From NCBI GenBank assembly GCA_963749365.1, contig CAVVME010000003.1:1550001-1614000 (forward strand): 64,000 nt of DNA. Direction: 5' to 3'. The notes below the pieces were generated by a model. It did no database searches. It had not been told where the DNA came from and saw only the letters and a list, made by a program, of their open reading frames with translations. The translations under genes were made by a program, and so were the position numbers. This document shows positions 39,914 to 48,484 of this stretch, one piece after another. Positions within the stretch are counted from its first letter, which is position 1. Each line of letters begins with the position of its first letter. The DNA comes from WHSW01 sp963749365 (GTDB lineage Bacteria > Actinomycetota > Thermoleophilia > Solirubrobacterales > 70-9).

Positions 39914-41254
39914 ATGCAGGGCCGGTTCAGAGTCGAGCCGCCGCGCGTGCGCCGCCGCGAGCCCGGCTGGAAGCGCGCCTGGCGCCGCTACCGACTGCCG
40001 GTCGGACTCGGCGCCGCGGCGCTCGGCTGGTACGCCGCCGACAGCCTCAGCCACCGGCGCGAGGGCGCCTTCGGATACGAGATCGAGCCCGACCTCGCGG
40101 TCAGCTCGCCGGACTTCCTGCGCGCCGCCGAGGCGCTCACCGGGGCGCCGATCTCGGAGGGCAACGCGGCGGAGCTGCTGATCAACGGCGACCGGATCTT
40201 CCCCGCCTTCCTGGAGACGATCGAGTCGGCGCAGAGCACCCTCAACGTGCAGACGTACGTCTACTGGCGTGGTGAGATCGCCCGCGACGTGGCCAAGGCG
40301 ATCGGCGACAGGGCGCGCGAGGGGGTGCGTTGCAACGTGATCCTCGATGCGCTCGGCGCGGCGAAGATGGAGCGCTCGCTGGTCCATGAGATGGAGTCCG
40401 CGGGCGTCCGGGTGATCCTCTTCCGACCGCCGAAGCCGTACGCGGTCCGGCGGATCGCCAACCGCACCCATCGCCGGCTGCTGATCGCCGACGGCCGCGT
40501 GGGGATGACCGGCGGGGTCGGGATCGCGTCCGAGTGGACCGGTGACGCCCAGGGGCCCGAGAACTGGCGCGACACCCACGTTCGCGTCCGCGGCCCGGTC
40601 GTGCGAGGCATGCAGGGCGCCTTCGCCGAGAACTGGCTCGAGGGGACGGGAGAGGTGCTCGCGGGCGAGGAGTACCTGCCGGAGCTCGAGCCGGCGAGCG
40701 ACGGCGGCCCGATGCAGCTCGTTCGCTCGAGCGCGACGGTCGGCGACACGAACGTCGAGGCGCTCTACTACCTGGCGATCTCCTCCGCGCAAGAGACGAT
40801 CGAGCTGACCGCCGCCTACTTCGTCCCCAGGCCGGCGTTCACCGAGGCGCTCTGCTCGGCGGCAGAGCGCGGTGTCGCGGTGCGGATCCTCGTCCCTGGG
40901 CCGCACATCGACAAGGCCCTGGTCCGGGTCGCAGGGCGGGTGGCCTACGACGAGCTGCTCGAGGCGGGTGTGCGGCTGTTCGAGTACCAGCCGACGATGC
41001 TGCACGCGAAGTCGCTGTGCGTGGACGGCACCTGGTCGTCGGTCGGCACCGTCAACTTCGACAACCGCTCGTTTCAGCTCCACGACGAGGTCACCTTGTG
41101 CGTCTGGGACGAGCGCTTCGCCGGCGAGCTCGCGCAGGCGTTCGAGCATGACCTCGAGCGCTCCGAGGAGATCCACGCCGGGCGCTGGGACGAACGGAGC
41201 CCGCTGCAGCGCCTCGGCGAAGCGGCGACGACGGTGCTCCGGCGCGAGCTCTGA
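39914..41254 (+). CDS. Cardiolipin synthase-like phospholipase D protein
   Basis: 446 residues. One N-terminal hydrophobic segment (about 28-44) and two phospholipase D domains. The second catalytic motif is canonical (HAKSLCVDG, then GTVNFDNRS). The first reads HRRLLIADG, with Arg in place of the catalytic Lys of HxKxxxxD, although the following GMTGGVGI is normal. It would join phosphatidylglycerols into cardiolipin at the membrane. The start may be TTG 39905, overlapping the kinase stop as TTGA, or ATG 39914. Operon with the kinase upstream. Confidence 0.85.
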   Translation: MQGRFRVEPPRVRRREPGWKRAWRRYRLPVGLGAAALGWYAADSLSHRREGAFGYEIEPDLAVSSPDFLRAAEALTGAPISEGNAAELLINGDRIFPAFLETIESAQSTLNVQTYVYWRGEIARDVAKAIGDRAREGVRCNVILDALGAAKMERSLVHEMESAGVRVILFRPPKPYAVRRIANRTHRRLLIADGRVGMTGGVGIASEWTGDAQGPENWRDTHVRVRGPVVRGMQGAFAENWLEGTGEVLAGEEYLPELEPASDGGPMQLVRSSATVGDTNVEALYYLAISSAQETIELTAAYFVPRPAFTEALCSAAERGVAVRILVPGPHIDKALVRVAGRVAYDELLEAGVRLFEYQPTMLHAKSLCVDGTWSSVGTVNFDNRSFQLHDEVTLCVWDERFAGELAQAFEHDLERSEEIHAGRWDERSPLQRLGEAATTVLRREL

Positions 41255-41264
41255 GCGCCGCCCC

Positions 41265-41270
41265 TATCCT
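41265..41270 (+). promoter_or_regulatory. TANNNT box for leaderless PAP2-ychF mRNA
   Basis: TATCCT ends six bases before GTG 41277 and there is no ribosome-binding site between. It fits a -10 element of a leaderless transcript carrying the PAP2 and ychF genes. Confidence 0.5.
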
Positions 41271-41276
41271 GCGCTC

Positions 41277-42014
41277 GTGCTCGCACGCTTGACGCCCGCG
41301 CGCTCTCGAGGTCGGGCCGGCACGCTGATCGCCCGGCGGCGCCAACACCCGGCGCTCGCCGCGCTCGGCGACGCAGACCAGGCGCTGCTGCGCTTGCTGC
41401 GCACCCGCGGCCACCCCGAAGCGATCGAGACGCTCGCCAAGGCATTCGGCCTGGCGGGCGAGTACGGCGCGATCTGGACGGGAATCGGGGCGATCGGCGC
41501 CTCGATTGACGAGCGCCGCCGAGGCCAATGGCTGGTCGCCGGGGCCTGTGGACCGGCGGCCGTCGCGGTCAACTTCGCGGTCAAGGTCGCGGTCGGGCGG
41601 CAGCGGCCGTTGATCGACGAGCACCCGCCGCTGGCGCGAGCGCCGACCAAGCTCTCGTTCCCGTCCGCGCACGCGACCTCCTCGCTCGCCGCGGCGACCG
41701 CCCTCGGACGGGTCGAGCCGCGGGCACGCCCCTATCTGCTCGCCCTCGCGGCCGCGATCTGCATCGGGCGCCCCTACCTCGGCATGCACTACCCGTCCGA
41801 CGTGCTCGCCGGCGCCGCGCTCGGGCTCTTCATCGGCCGCCTCGTCCCCGGCCTCGGCGGGGCGCCGGCGGAGGAGCGCATGCTCGAGCTCGCGGTCGAC
41901 GCCAACGAACGCGCCCAGGCGACCCGCCGGGCGGAGGGAAACGGGGGCGCGATCGCCCCGCTGGCGGCCGAGGGGTCGGCGGGGTACGGCGAAGCGGCCG
42001 CCGGCCCCGCGTGA
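41277..42014 (+). CDS. PAP2 family phosphatase
   Basis: 245 residues, several membrane helices. The tripartite acid-phosphatase signature is complete: KVAVGRQRP, PSAH (SFPSAHATSS), and GRPYLGMHYPSDVLAG with the catalytic His and Asp. It would dephosphorylate phosphatidic acid or undecaprenyl pyrophosphate. The C-terminal about 55 residues are polar and Ala/Glu-rich. GTG 41277 is supported by the TATCCT box. Its stop overlaps ychF (GTGA). Confidence 0.88.
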   Translation: MLARLTPARSRGRAGTLIARRRQHPALAALGDADQALLRLLRTRGHPEAIETLAKAFGLAGEYGAIWTGIGAIGASIDERRRGQWLVAGACGPAAVAVNFAVKVAVGRQRPLIDEHPPLARAPTKLSFPSAHATSSLAAATALGRVEPRARPYLLALAAAICIGRPYLGMHYPSDVLAGAALGLFIGRLVPGLGGAPAEERMLELAVDANERAQATRRAEGNGGAIAPLAAEGSAGYGEAAAGPA

Positions 42015-43084
42015 AGATCGGGATCGTCGGCCTTCCGAACGCCGGCAAGTCGACGCTCTTCAACGCCCTCACCCGGTCCGCCGCCGAGATCGGCGACTAC
42101 GCGTTCACGACGATCGAGCCGAACGTCGCCATCGTTCCGATCCCCGATCCCCGCCTGGATCGAATCGCCGCCACGCTCGGCTCGAGTGAGGTCGTGCACG
42201 AGACGATCGAGTTCAACGACATCGCCGGGCTGGTCCGCGGCGCCTCGCAGGGCGAGGGGCTGGGAAACAAGTTCCTCGCCGCGATCCGCGAGACCGAGGC
42301 GATCTGCCACGTGGTCCGCTGCCACGCCGCGACCGGTGTCCCCCATCCGGAGGGCAGGATCGACCCGCTCGACGACATCGAGCTGGTCGAGACCGAGCTC
42401 CTGGCCGCCGATCTCGAGCAGGCCGAGCGCCGGCTCGAGCGGGTCGCCAAGCAGGCGCGGTCGCTCGACACGGAGGCGGTCGCCGAGCGCGACTGGCTCG
42501 AATCCGTAGTCGAGGGGCTCGCCGGCGGGCGGCCGGTCCGCTCGCTGCCCGCTCCGGAGGCGGCAGCCGACGCGCCGCGCAAGCTCTCGGCGCTGAGCTC
42601 GAAGCCGGTCCTCTACGTCGTCAACGTCGACGAGGGCGTCGACGAGGTCCCGGCCGCGGTCGCCGAGCACGCGCGCGAGCGGGAGGCGGTCGCGGTCGCG
42701 GTGTCCGCCCGGGTCGAGTCCGAGCTCGGCGAGCTCGGCGACGCCGACGCGGCCGAGATGCGACGCGAGCTCGGGATCGCCGAGTCGGGGCTCGAGCGGG
42801 TGGTCCACGGTGCCTTCGACCTGCTCGACCTGATCATCTTCTTCACCGCCGACACGGGCAAGGAGGCGATGGCGCGCAGCCTGCCGCGCGGCTCGACGGC
42901 GTGGACGGCTGCCGGCCAGGTCCACACCCAGATCCAGGAGGCGTTCGTGCGCGCCGAAGTGATCGCCTGGGAGGAGCTGGTCGAGGCGGGCGGCTACGCC
43001 GGCGCCCGCGACCGCGGGCTGCTGCGGATCGAGGGCCGCGACTACATGGTCGCCGACGGCGACGTCGTCCACATCAAGGTCTGA
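42011..43084 (+). CDS. ychF: Redox-regulated ATPase/GTPase YchF
   Basis: 357 residues, Obg-related translation factor binding the 70S ribosome. G1 GLPNAGKSTLFNAL, the NIEPN-like switch (TTIEPNVAIVPIPD), G3 DIAGLVRGAS, G4-equivalent LYVVNVDE, then a coiled-coil region and a C-terminal TGS domain (FFTADTGKEAMARSLPRG, ADGDVVHIKV). The final HIKV ends the protein as usual. GTG 42011 overlaps the PAP2 stop. Confidence 0.95.
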   Translation: MKIGIVGLPNAGKSTLFNALTRSAAEIGDYAFTTIEPNVAIVPIPDPRLDRIAATLGSSEVVHETIEFNDIAGLVRGASQGEGLGNKFLAAIRETEAICHVVRCHAATGVPHPEGRIDPLDDIELVETELLAADLEQAERRLERVAKQARSLDTEAVAERDWLESVVEGLAGGRPVRSLPAPEAAADAPRKLSALSSKPVLYVVNVDEGVDEVPAAVAEHAREREAVAVAVSARVESELGELGDADAAEMRRELGIAESGLERVVHGAFDLLDLIIFFTADTGKEAMARSLPRGSTAWTAAGQVHTQIQEAFVRAEVIAWEELVEAGGYAGARDRGLLRIEGRDYMVADGDVVHIKV

Positions 43085-43093
43085 GAGCAGGTC

Positions 43094-43106
43094 GCCGCCC
43101 GGCGGC
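43094..43106. terminator. Small hairpin between convergent ychF and transglycosylase genes
   Basis: GCCGC-CCG-GCGGC lies in the 27-base gap between the two convergent stops (43084 and 43112). A five-pair stem without T tract; a terminator role is tentative. Confidence 0.25.
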
Positions 43107-43111
43107 TGAGC

Positions 43112-44626
43112 TCAGCGGCGCGCGCCCGGCTCGAGCAGCTCGGCGCCGAGCTTCGAGACGGTGACGTGGATCGCTCCCGGCTCGACCGCGTAGTCGATCA
43201 GCGCCAGTGCGCTGAGCCGGTCGAGCGCTTGCTGAAACGCCTCTGCCTGGCGCCTGGAGGCGTATTCGCGGCGGATGTCGAACGCCCACCCGGTCGTGTG
43301 CAGCGAGTACTCGGGGGTCGCCTCGGGGTTGACCCCGAGCAACAGCTCCTGGTAGTCGCGATCGCGGACCGCGCTGCTGACCAGCAACGGTGCGGGCTCG
43401 TTCGACTCGAGCAGGACCGATCCGGCGAGGTAGCTGAGCGTCGCCAACACCTCGGGGCGCAGGGCGCGGTAGAGCTCCGGTGAGCGGTCGAGCTCGCCCG
43501 CGAGCTCGCCTAGCTGCTTGTCGGGAACCCAGCCCAGCCCGGGGTCGAACGGGAGCTCCGCCAGCTCGCCGTCGGCGAGCGCCTCCTCGATCGCATCGGG
43601 ATCGTCGAAGACCTCGGTCTCGGCCTCGGGATGGAAGACCTCCTCCAAGGTCGCCTTCGCGGTCGCCAGCTCGGCGATCTCGGAGAGCCGCTCGGGATCG
43701 TCGCGGTAGAGGCGCAGCACCTGCTCCGAGGCGCGCACCTTCCACAGGTACTCCGCCGACTCGTCGCCGAAGCCGGCGAGCAGCTCGTAGGCGTCGCGAT
43801 GCGCGTAGGGAGAGGAATCGAAGTAGACGCGGGCGTAGGAGAGGCCCTGATCGGCGACCAGCTCCCCGATCGGTTGCTCCCCGCCCGGATCGGCGTAGGC
43901 GCGAAGGACGCTCTCCAGGTTGCCGATTCCCATGTGGTAGGAGACGACCGCGAGGTCATCGGCCCCGAACCGCTCGCCGGCGATCGCCAGATATCGCGCC
44001 GCGCCGTCAATCGCACGCTCGGGGTCGAAGCGCTCGTCCACCCGCGCCCGCTCGGCGAGCAGCCGGTCGGTCTCCCGCGGGCCGTCGGAGTCGCCGATCC
44101 TCTCGGTCAGCGCGATGCTCGCCCCCAGATCGACCTCCATCCCGAGCAGCTCGGTCGCGGTCGAGGGAATGATCTGCGCCAGGCCGGAGGCCGCCTCCGG
44201 CGTCGGGCCGGCGATCACCTCGGGACGGCCGGCGCTCTCGAGGAAGATCACGGCTTCGAGCGTGTCAGGATCGACGCCGTGGCGGACCGCCGCCGCCTCG
44301 ATCTCGGGCCGGAAGGCCGCGGTCCGCTCAGCGGAGGCGAGCACGCCGCCGGGGCTCATCTCATAGATCACGTGCGAGGCGCCGATCGCGGCGCGGCGCT
44401 CGAACTCGCCCTGCCGCGAGGCGCTCCAGGCGAGCGGGTCGGACTCCGGAGCCGCGGCGGCGCTCGCCTTGCGCGCGATCCGCGCCACGTCGAGCTCGAG
44501 CGGGTCTCGCTGGCCGAGCCCGAGCGCCAGCGCCAACGCCGCCAGCGCCACCGCCGCCAGCGCGAGCAGCAACGTGCCGGCGACGACGCGAGCGACAAAC
44601 CCCCTGCCGGACTGCTCGTCGTGCAC
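43112..44626 (-). CDS. Lytic transglycosylase with C-terminal LAS/DUF5715-like domain
   Basis: 504 residues. A membrane anchor (about 8-34) is followed by an SLT domain (about 105-290): LEAVIFLESAGRPEVIAG with catalytic Glu, EAASGLAQIIPSTATELLG, and YHMGIGNLESVL. After a helical linker, a second domain (about 400-500) contains SLHTTGWAFDIRR and IHVTV, resembling the HxxGxxxD...H metal site of LAS peptidases/DUF5715. The combination suggests cleavage of both glycan and peptide parts of the wall. GTG 44626 lies eight bases after TAACAT on the minus strand (leaderless). Divergent from phoD. Confidence 0.85.
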   Translation of the reverse strand: MHDEQSGRGFVARVVAGTLLLALAAVALAALALALGLGQRDPLELDVARIARKASAAAAPESDPLAWSASRQGEFERRAAIGASHVIYEMSPGGVLASAERTAAFRPEIEAAAVRHGVDPDTLEAVIFLESAGRPEVIAGPTPEAASGLAQIIPSTATELLGMEVDLGASIALTERIGDSDGPRETDRLLAERARVDERFDPERAIDGAARYLAIAGERFGADDLAVVSYHMGIGNLESVLRAYADPGGEQPIGELVADQGLSYARVYFDSSPYAHRDAYELLAGFGDESAEYLWKVRASEQVLRLYRDDPERLSEIAELATAKATLEEVFHPEAETEVFDDPDAIEEALADGELAELPFDPGLGWVPDKQLGELAGELDRSPELYRALRPEVLATLSYLAGSVLLESNEPAPLLVSSAVRDRDYQELLLGVNPEATPEYSLHTTGWAFDIRREYASRRQAEAFQQALDRLSALALIDYAVEPGAIHVTVSKLGAELLEPGARR

Positions 44627-44634
44627 GGAACCCC

Positions 44635-44644
44635 ATGTTAGGGT
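44635..44644. promoter_or_regulatory. Overlapping divergent -10 boxes
   Basis: ATGTTAGGGT holds TAACAT on the minus strand (44640-44635, eight bases before GTG 44626) and TAGGGT on the plus strand (44639-44644, eight bases before GTG 44653). Both genes lack ribosome-binding sites. The two boxes share bases 44639-44640, so only one polymerase could open the site at a time. Confidence 0.5.
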
Positions 44645-44652
44645 GGGCCTCA

Positions 44653-46296
44653 GTGGTGACTCGGAGGCGCACCTGGATCGGGATTGGGTTGGCGACGATC
44701 GCCGCCGCGGCGCTGGTCGCGGTCCCGGCCGCCGCAGCAAAGGCGAGGGGATTCGAGCTCGGCGTGGCCGCGGGGGACGTCGACTCGAGCTCGGCGATCC
44801 TGTGGGCGAAGGCGAAGGGCAGCGGCAAGGTCGAGCTCCAGATCAGCGACCGGGGCGGGTTCGGCGGCTGCGATCCCAAGCACGCCGGCAACCTCGGGCT
44901 GAAGGCGAAGCGGGGCAACGACAACACGGTCCAGAAGCGCGTCAAGCACCTCGACCCGGACACGACCTACCGCTACCGCTTCTGCATGAAGGGCGGGCGC
45001 AAGTCCGCCACCGGCAAGTTCACCACCGCGCCGGCCGCGAACTCCAAGCAGACGATCCGCTTCGGGTTCTCAGGCGATCAGGACGCGCGGCCCGAGCCCG
45101 GCCAGACGGAGCCCTACTGGAACAACTTCGAGATCTGGGAGGCGATCCGCCAGCAGCGCAACGACTTCAACGTGCTGATGGGCGACACGATCTACTCCGA
45201 CACCGAGGTGCCCGGCTACGGCCTCTCCGACGTCGCCCTGACCGTGGAGCAGAAGTGGGAGGCGTACAAGACCAACCTGGCGATGAAGCCGTGGGCGAAG
45301 GCGCGAGGCTCGACCGCCTACTACGCGCACTGGGACGACCACGAGTTCATCAACGACTTCGCCCGCGGCGCCGACAGCTTCCCGCTCGGCGCCGGCACCG
45401 TGAACATCGACGGCGAGGAGCTCTACGAGCGCGGGGTCGAGGCGTTCACGGACTACAACCCGATCACCTACAGCAAGGGCAAGGGCATCTACCGCTCGGT
45501 GCGCTGGGGCAAGAACCTCGAGGTCTTCTTCCTCGACGAGCGCTCGTTCCGCTCCAACGCCTCCGACTACACCAGCGTCTGCGACAACCCGCCCGGGACC
45601 CGCGACTTCGCGCCGACCGCGCCGCAGAGCGTCCGCGACGTGTTCGCGGCGATCGCCCCGGCGCTCGCCAACCCGGTCCCGCAGGCGTGCCTGGACTCGA
45701 TCAACGACCCGAGCCGGACCCTGCTCGGCTCGAAGCAGCTGAAGCGGTTCAAGAAGCAGATCGCGAAGTCGAAGGCGACCTTCAAGGTGATCATGAACGA
45801 GCTCCCGATCCAGCAGTACTACGTCGATCCCTACGACCGCTGGGAAGGCTATGAGGCCGAGCGCCAAGAGGTCCTGCACTACCTCGAGGACGAGGTCCAG
45901 AACGTCGTCTTCCTGACCGCGGACGTGCACGCGTCGCTGGTCAACGACGCCCGCTACAACACCCTCGGGCCCGGCGGGGTGCAGAACTCGGGCATCCTCG
46001 ACGTCACCAGCGGCCCGATCGCGACCGCCAACTACGGGCTCGAGATCAGCGACACGGTCGGGAACCCCGCCGCGGGCTCCCTGGTTCAGAGCCTGTTCTT
46101 CAAGCCCCAACCGCCGAGCGGCATGGGGATGCAGTGCGCCTCGGTGGACCAGTTCAGCTACGCACAGGTGGAGGTGACGAAGAGCCGACTGACGATCGAC
46201 CTCCTCGACCCGAACGACGAGCCGGTCCTCGACACCGGCGACAGCGCCGACCCCGACGCGCAGCCCTGCGCTCAGGTCGTGATCGCGAAGCAATAG
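44653..46296 (+). CDS. phoD: PhoD-like alkaline phosphatase/phosphodiesterase
   Basis: 547 residues, exported. Signal peptide (about 1-29, ending AAAA-KA), an N-terminal fibronectin-like domain (about 33-125, GVAAGDVDSSSAILWAKA) and a PhoD catalytic domain. Metal-site segments are FGFSGDQD, NVLMGDTIYSD, YYAHWDDHEFINDF, MNELPIQQYY and LTADVHAS. PhoD enzymes use Ca/Fe to release phosphate from mono- and diesters. GTG 44653 is chosen from the TAGGGT box; ATG 44635 is an in-frame alternative. The next gene starts eight bases after its stop. Confidence 0.9.
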   Translation: MVTRRRTWIGIGLATIAAAALVAVPAAAAKARGFELGVAAGDVDSSSAILWAKAKGSGKVELQISDRGGFGGCDPKHAGNLGLKAKRGNDNTVQKRVKHLDPDTTYRYRFCMKGGRKSATGKFTTAPAANSKQTIRFGFSGDQDARPEPGQTEPYWNNFEIWEAIRQQRNDFNVLMGDTIYSDTEVPGYGLSDVALTVEQKWEAYKTNLAMKPWAKARGSTAYYAHWDDHEFINDFARGADSFPLGAGTVNIDGEELYERGVEAFTDYNPITYSKGKGIYRSVRWGKNLEVFFLDERSFRSNASDYTSVCDNPPGTRDFAPTAPQSVRDVFAAIAPALANPVPQACLDSINDPSRTLLGSKQLKRFKKQIAKSKATFKVIMNELPIQQYYVDPYDRWEGYEAERQEVLHYLEDEVQNVVFLTADVHASLVNDARYNTLGPGGVQNSGILDVTSGPIATANYGLEISDTVGNPAAGSLVQSLFFKPQPPSGMGMQCASVDQFSYAQVEVTKSRLTIDLLDPNDEPVLDTGDSADPDAQPCAQVVIAKQ

Positions 46297-46303
46297 CCGC
46301 TCT

Positions 46304-47284
46304 GTGAGCACCAGCGCGCGCTTCGCCGGCGTCGAGCGCCGCGCCGGTCACTACGAGAGCTTCTACCTGAAGCTGACCAGGCCCGGAGGCGGCCGCGGGC
46401 TCTGGATCCGCCACACCGTTCACCAGCGCCCCGGCGACGCGCTGACCGGGGCCCTCTGGTTCACCCTCTTCGACGCAGACGCGCCGGGGCCGCGGGCGAC
46501 GAAGCTGATCGTGCCGGCCGCGGCGGTCAGCGCCCCGCCGGACGCCTACATCGCGGTCGCCGGAGCGCGCTTGGGACCCGGGCGCGCCGCGGGCGAGCTG
46601 CCCGGCGAGGCGCTCAGCGTCACCTGGGAGCTCGAGTTCGAGGCACTGGCGGAGCCGTTTCACCATCTCCCCTACCGGTTCCTCTACCGGACCCCGCTGC
46701 CGCGGACGAAGCTGCTCTCGCCATGCCCCGACGCCCGGTTCTCGGGTGTGATCACGGTCGACGGCGAGCGGTTCGAGCTCGACGGTTGGCCGGGGATGGT
46801 CGGACACAACTGGGGCACCGAGCACGCCGAGCGCTGGAGCTGGATCCAGGCCAACGAGCTGCGCGGCGCCGCCGGCTGGTTCGACGCCGGCCTCGGTCGG
46901 ATCAAGGTCGGCCCGATGACCACGCCGTGGATCGGCAACGCGATGCTGAGCCTCGACGGCGAGCTGCATCGGCTCGGGGGGCTGAACCGCTCGACAAGGG
47001 TGGACGCGGCGCCGACCCGCTGCGAGTTCGAGCTCGGCGGCCGCGAGATCCGGGTCCGCGGCCGCGTCGGCTCGGAGCCGCGCAACTTCGTCGCCTGGGT
47101 CTACGCCGATCCCAGCGGACCTGAGCACAACACGCTCAACTGCTCGATCTGCGACCTCGAGCTCGAGGTCGAGCGCGCCGGACAACGGCCGCGCCGGCTG
47201 CAGTGCCTCGGTGCCGCGGCCTACGAGCTCGGGATGCGGGAGACCGACCACGGGGTCCCGCTGCAGCCCGACCCGGACGGGTGA
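46304..47284 (+). CDS. CrtC/AttH-like lipocalin-fold protein
   Basis: 326 residues, no signal peptide. Alternating beta segments and the central GMVGHNWGTEHAERWSWIQAN resemble the HNWG region of the hydroxyneurosporene-synthase/AttH/tocopherol-cyclase group of double-lipocalin proteins. FYLKLTRPGGGRGLWIRHTVHQ at the N-terminus also fits. These bind or hydrate isoprenoids, but no carotenoid genes are nearby, so the substrate is unknown. GTG 46304 start; probably cotranscribed with phoD. Convergent with spoIID (7-base gap). Confidence 0.55.
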   Translation: MSTSARFAGVERRAGHYESFYLKLTRPGGGRGLWIRHTVHQRPGDALTGALWFTLFDADAPGPRATKLIVPAAAVSAPPDAYIAVAGARLGPGRAAGELPGEALSVTWELEFEALAEPFHHLPYRFLYRTPLPRTKLLSPCPDARFSGVITVDGERFELDGWPGMVGHNWGTEHAERWSWIQANELRGAAGWFDAGLGRIKVGPMTTPWIGNAMLSLDGELHRLGGLNRSTRVDAAPTRCEFELGGREIRVRGRVGSEPRNFVAWVYADPSGPEHNTLNCSICDLELEVERAGQRPRRLQCLGAAAYELGMRETDHGVPLQPDPDG

Positions 47285-47291
47285 GCCCTGC

Positions 47292-48377
47292 TCAGCGGTG
47301 CTTGAACCGCGCCCAGGTCGAGCGCAGGCCGAGTCGGGCACGCAGGGTGTCCCCGGTGACCGTGGTGCTGCCGGCCGAGCCGACGACGCGGGCGCGAACG
47401 ATCCGCGGCGACCTGCCGCGCTCGATCACCTCGATCCGCTTCAGCTCGCCCTCAAACAGGGCCGAGAGCTCCGACTCCATCTGCTTGTCGGAGAGCCGCT
47501 CGCTCCACCTGTGGACAGGGGAGACGTCGTCGAACGGGTCGTCGACAGACTTCAGGTACGGCACGCTGCTTCCACCGGAGAAGCCGAACTCGGAGTTCTC
47601 GGTCTGACCGCCCGAGGTGGAGAAGTAGTAGGTGACGGCGACGCGGCCGCGGTACTTGACCACCTCGCGCCTGGTCTTGGCGACGGCGGCGTTGGTCGCG
47701 CTCGTCTCCGAGGCCCGTCCCTCGTAGACCTGGCTGCGGGTGTCGGCGTAGTGGTCGAAGGCGCCCCCGCGCGAAGTCGCGACGCCGTAGGAACGCGCGA
47801 CCACCGCCTGGGCGCGGAGGGCCTGCTTCGGCCACGAGGAGGGGACCTCGTTCGCGACCACGCCCTTGACGTAGCCCTCGAGCCCGAGCTGGTTGATCAC
47901 CTGCAGCGAGCCGTCGTCGTTGCGGGCAACGAGCGCACCGCGATACCGCCCAAAGCCGCCGATTCGCAGCCCGCTCCCCGCCTTGCCCTCCTTGCCACAG
48001 CGTTCGAGCCGGCGACCGCCCGCGCGCAGAACCACGCCGCCGCCCTCGGCGTCCAGCGTGTAGCGGCGGCCGGGCTGGAGCCGGCGCCCGCATGCTCGGC
48101 CGGCGCCGCTGAAGCCCACCGATCCGCCGCCCGACCCGAGCAGCACCCGGACCTGCTCGCCGCCGGTCTTCGAGACCTTCGTCCGCTGGTAGTAGTGGCC
48201 GAGGATGTCCTTGTAGCCGCGGCCGTGCTTGGCGAACCCGTAGGCCCCGTATTGCGAGAGGCCGACGCCATGGCCGAAGCCACGCCCCTTGATCGTCCAC
48301 GATGCGTCGGCCGCGGCCGCGGCGAGCAGCGCCGCGGCCGTGAGCGCGATCCCGAGTCTTCGGATTCGGTAAGCCAT
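47292..48377 (-). CDS. SpoIID/LytB domain protein
   Basis: 361 residues with a signal peptide (about 1-26). Conserved segments are IKGRGFGHGVGLSQYGAYGFA near the N-terminus, LEGYVKGVVANEVPSSWPKQALRAQAVVARSYGV with the catalytic Glu, and YYFSTSGGQTENSEF. The GHGVGLSQYGA box normally lies after the SpoIID core, so its N-terminal location suggests a rearranged domain order. SpoIID enzymes cut peptidoglycan glycan strands stripped of stem peptides. No other sporulation genes are present, so a general wall-remodelling role is more likely. A TAGGCT lies upstream on the minus strand. Confidence 0.88.
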   Translation of the reverse strand: MAYRIRRLGIALTAAALLAAAAADASWTIKGRGFGHGVGLSQYGAYGFAKHGRGYKDILGHYYQRTKVSKTGGEQVRVLLGSGGGSVGFSGAGRACGRRLQPGRRYTLDAEGGGVVLRAGGRRLERCGKEGKAGSGLRIGGFGRYRGALVARNDDGSLQVINQLGLEGYVKGVVANEVPSSWPKQALRAQAVVARSYGVATSRGGAFDHYADTRSQVYEGRASETSATNAAVAKTRREVVKYRGRVAVTYYFSTSGGQTENSEFGFSGGSSVPYLKSVDDPFDDVSPVHRWSERLSDKQMESELSALFEGELKRIEVIERGRSPRIVRARVVGSAGSTTVTGDTLRARLGLRSTWARFKHR

Positions 48378-48484
48378 CGTGCGCGTCCCCCTGACCGAAA
48401 CAGCCTACGGAGGGCGGAAGTCGCGGTCCGGCAGTCGGAGCGCCGGCGGGCGATACCCTGCGAACGAACCAGACCGGAGGCGAG

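Noticed and set aside
43085..43111. TGAGCTCA palindrome as an operator
   Set aside because: It lies between two convergent genes where no promoter is expected and is only eight bases long.
47292..48377. SpoIID as evidence of sporulation
   Set aside because: No other spo genes in the window; SpoIID-like enzymes are found in non-spore-formers.
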